This document shows positions 6,035 through 6,225 of a stretch of DNA of 6,225 bases, piece after piece. Source of the DNA: JAAFHB01 sp037128295 (GTDB lineage: Bacteria > Bacteroidota > Bacteroidia > Bacteroidales > Prolixibacteraceae); the NCBI GenBank assembly GCA_037128295.1, contig JBAXWR010000376.1, positions 1 through 6,225 on the forward strand, in the 5' to 3' direction. The notes below the pieces were generated by a model, which saw only the letters and a program-made list of their open reading frames with translations, made no database searches and had not been told where the DNA came from. Within the stretch, counting starts at the first letter, position 1. Every line of letters begins with the position of its first letter. The translations under genes and the position numbers were made by a program.

Positions 6035-6225
6035 ATGAAAAAGATACCGTACGGAATAAGTAGTTTCGATAAGATAAAATCTGAAAATTATTATTTTGTC
6101 GATAAAACAAGGTATATCCAACTCATCGAGGAAAAGGGATCGCCCTATTTGTTTTTCCTGCGTCCGCGCCGTTTCGGGAAAAGCCTTTTTATCTCAATTC
6201 TCGAACACTATTATGATATTAATGG
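6035..6225 (+). CDS. AAA-ATPase-like / PD-(D/E)XK family protein, N-terminal 63 residues (3' end outside window)
   Basis: The frame is open from the ATG at 6035 to the window end. The start IPYGISSFDKIKSENYYFVDKT is characteristic of the AAA-ATPase-like family (PF09820), whose full-length members are usually 500-600 aa and end in a PD-(D/E)XK nuclease-like domain (PF08011). The recognisable parts here are YFVDKT (residues 20-25), then FFLRPRRFGKS (40-50), the family's Walker A-like loop: GKS is kept, but the usual GxxxxGK opening is replaced by RPRR. Bacteroidota genomes often carry many paralogues. Their cellular role is unknown, and I assign none. The start is supported by the family's conserved N-terminus and by seven A residues directly upstream, with no Shine-Dalgarno. 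Whether the gene is complete or has the nuclease domain cannot be judged here. Confidence 0.85.
   Translation, partial: MKKIPYGISSFDKIKSENYYFVDKTRYIQLIEEKGSPYLFFLRPRRFGKSLFISILEHYYDIN

Noticed and set aside
6015..6038. ATGs at 6015 and 6018 as alternative starts for the ATPase-like gene
   Set aside because: They share a frame that reaches TGA at 6036-6038, so they are out of frame with the conserved N-terminus beginning at 6035.

Overview
The window looks like chromosomal DNA of a Bacteroidota bacterium, probably an environmental or anaerobic lineage. Three things suggest this. The glycosidase has the Bacteroidota-type GH2 architecture (TIM barrel, then DUF4982-like and GH2 C-terminal domains). 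Gene starts lack Shine-Dalgarno sequences, and TAnnTTTG-type -7 boxes lie upstream of two genes. The last gene belongs to an AAA-ATPase-like family that is strongly expanded in this phylum. All calls come from reading the sequence; no database search was run.

Bases 1-3191 hold the end of an uptake [NiFe]-hydrogenase operon in the order hyaA (3' end only), hyaB, hyaC, hyaD. The genes are almost contiguous, with gaps of 2, 2 and 8 nt. Together they encode the FeS small subunit with its C-terminal membrane anchor, the NiFe catalytic large subunit, a di-haem cytochrome b that would pass electrons from H2 to the quinone pool, and the endopeptidase expected to remove the large subunit's C-terminal peptide after nickel insertion. 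The large subunit keeps both Cys pairs that bind the NiFe site and a cleavable 15-residue tail. The endopeptidase keeps its three metal-binding residues. The system therefore looks intact as far as it can be seen.

Bases 3192-3421 are intergenic. They contain a 97-bp imperfect palindrome built from CACAAAGT-like octamers, then a small dyad and a likely promoter for the next gene.

Bases 3422-5926 encode a complete, probably secreted GH2 glycoside hydrolase, most likely a beta-galactosidase. It is monocistronic and has no visible functional link to the hydrogenase operon.

Bases 5927-6034 contain a strong stem-loop just after the GH2 stop codon and a second -7-like box. At 6035 begins an AAA-ATPase-like/PD-(D/E)XK family gene that is cut by the window end.

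I see no clearly new multi-gene system. The least explained element is the octamer-built palindrome at 3195-3291. The truncated ATPase-like gene and the hairpin in front of it also merit a second look.
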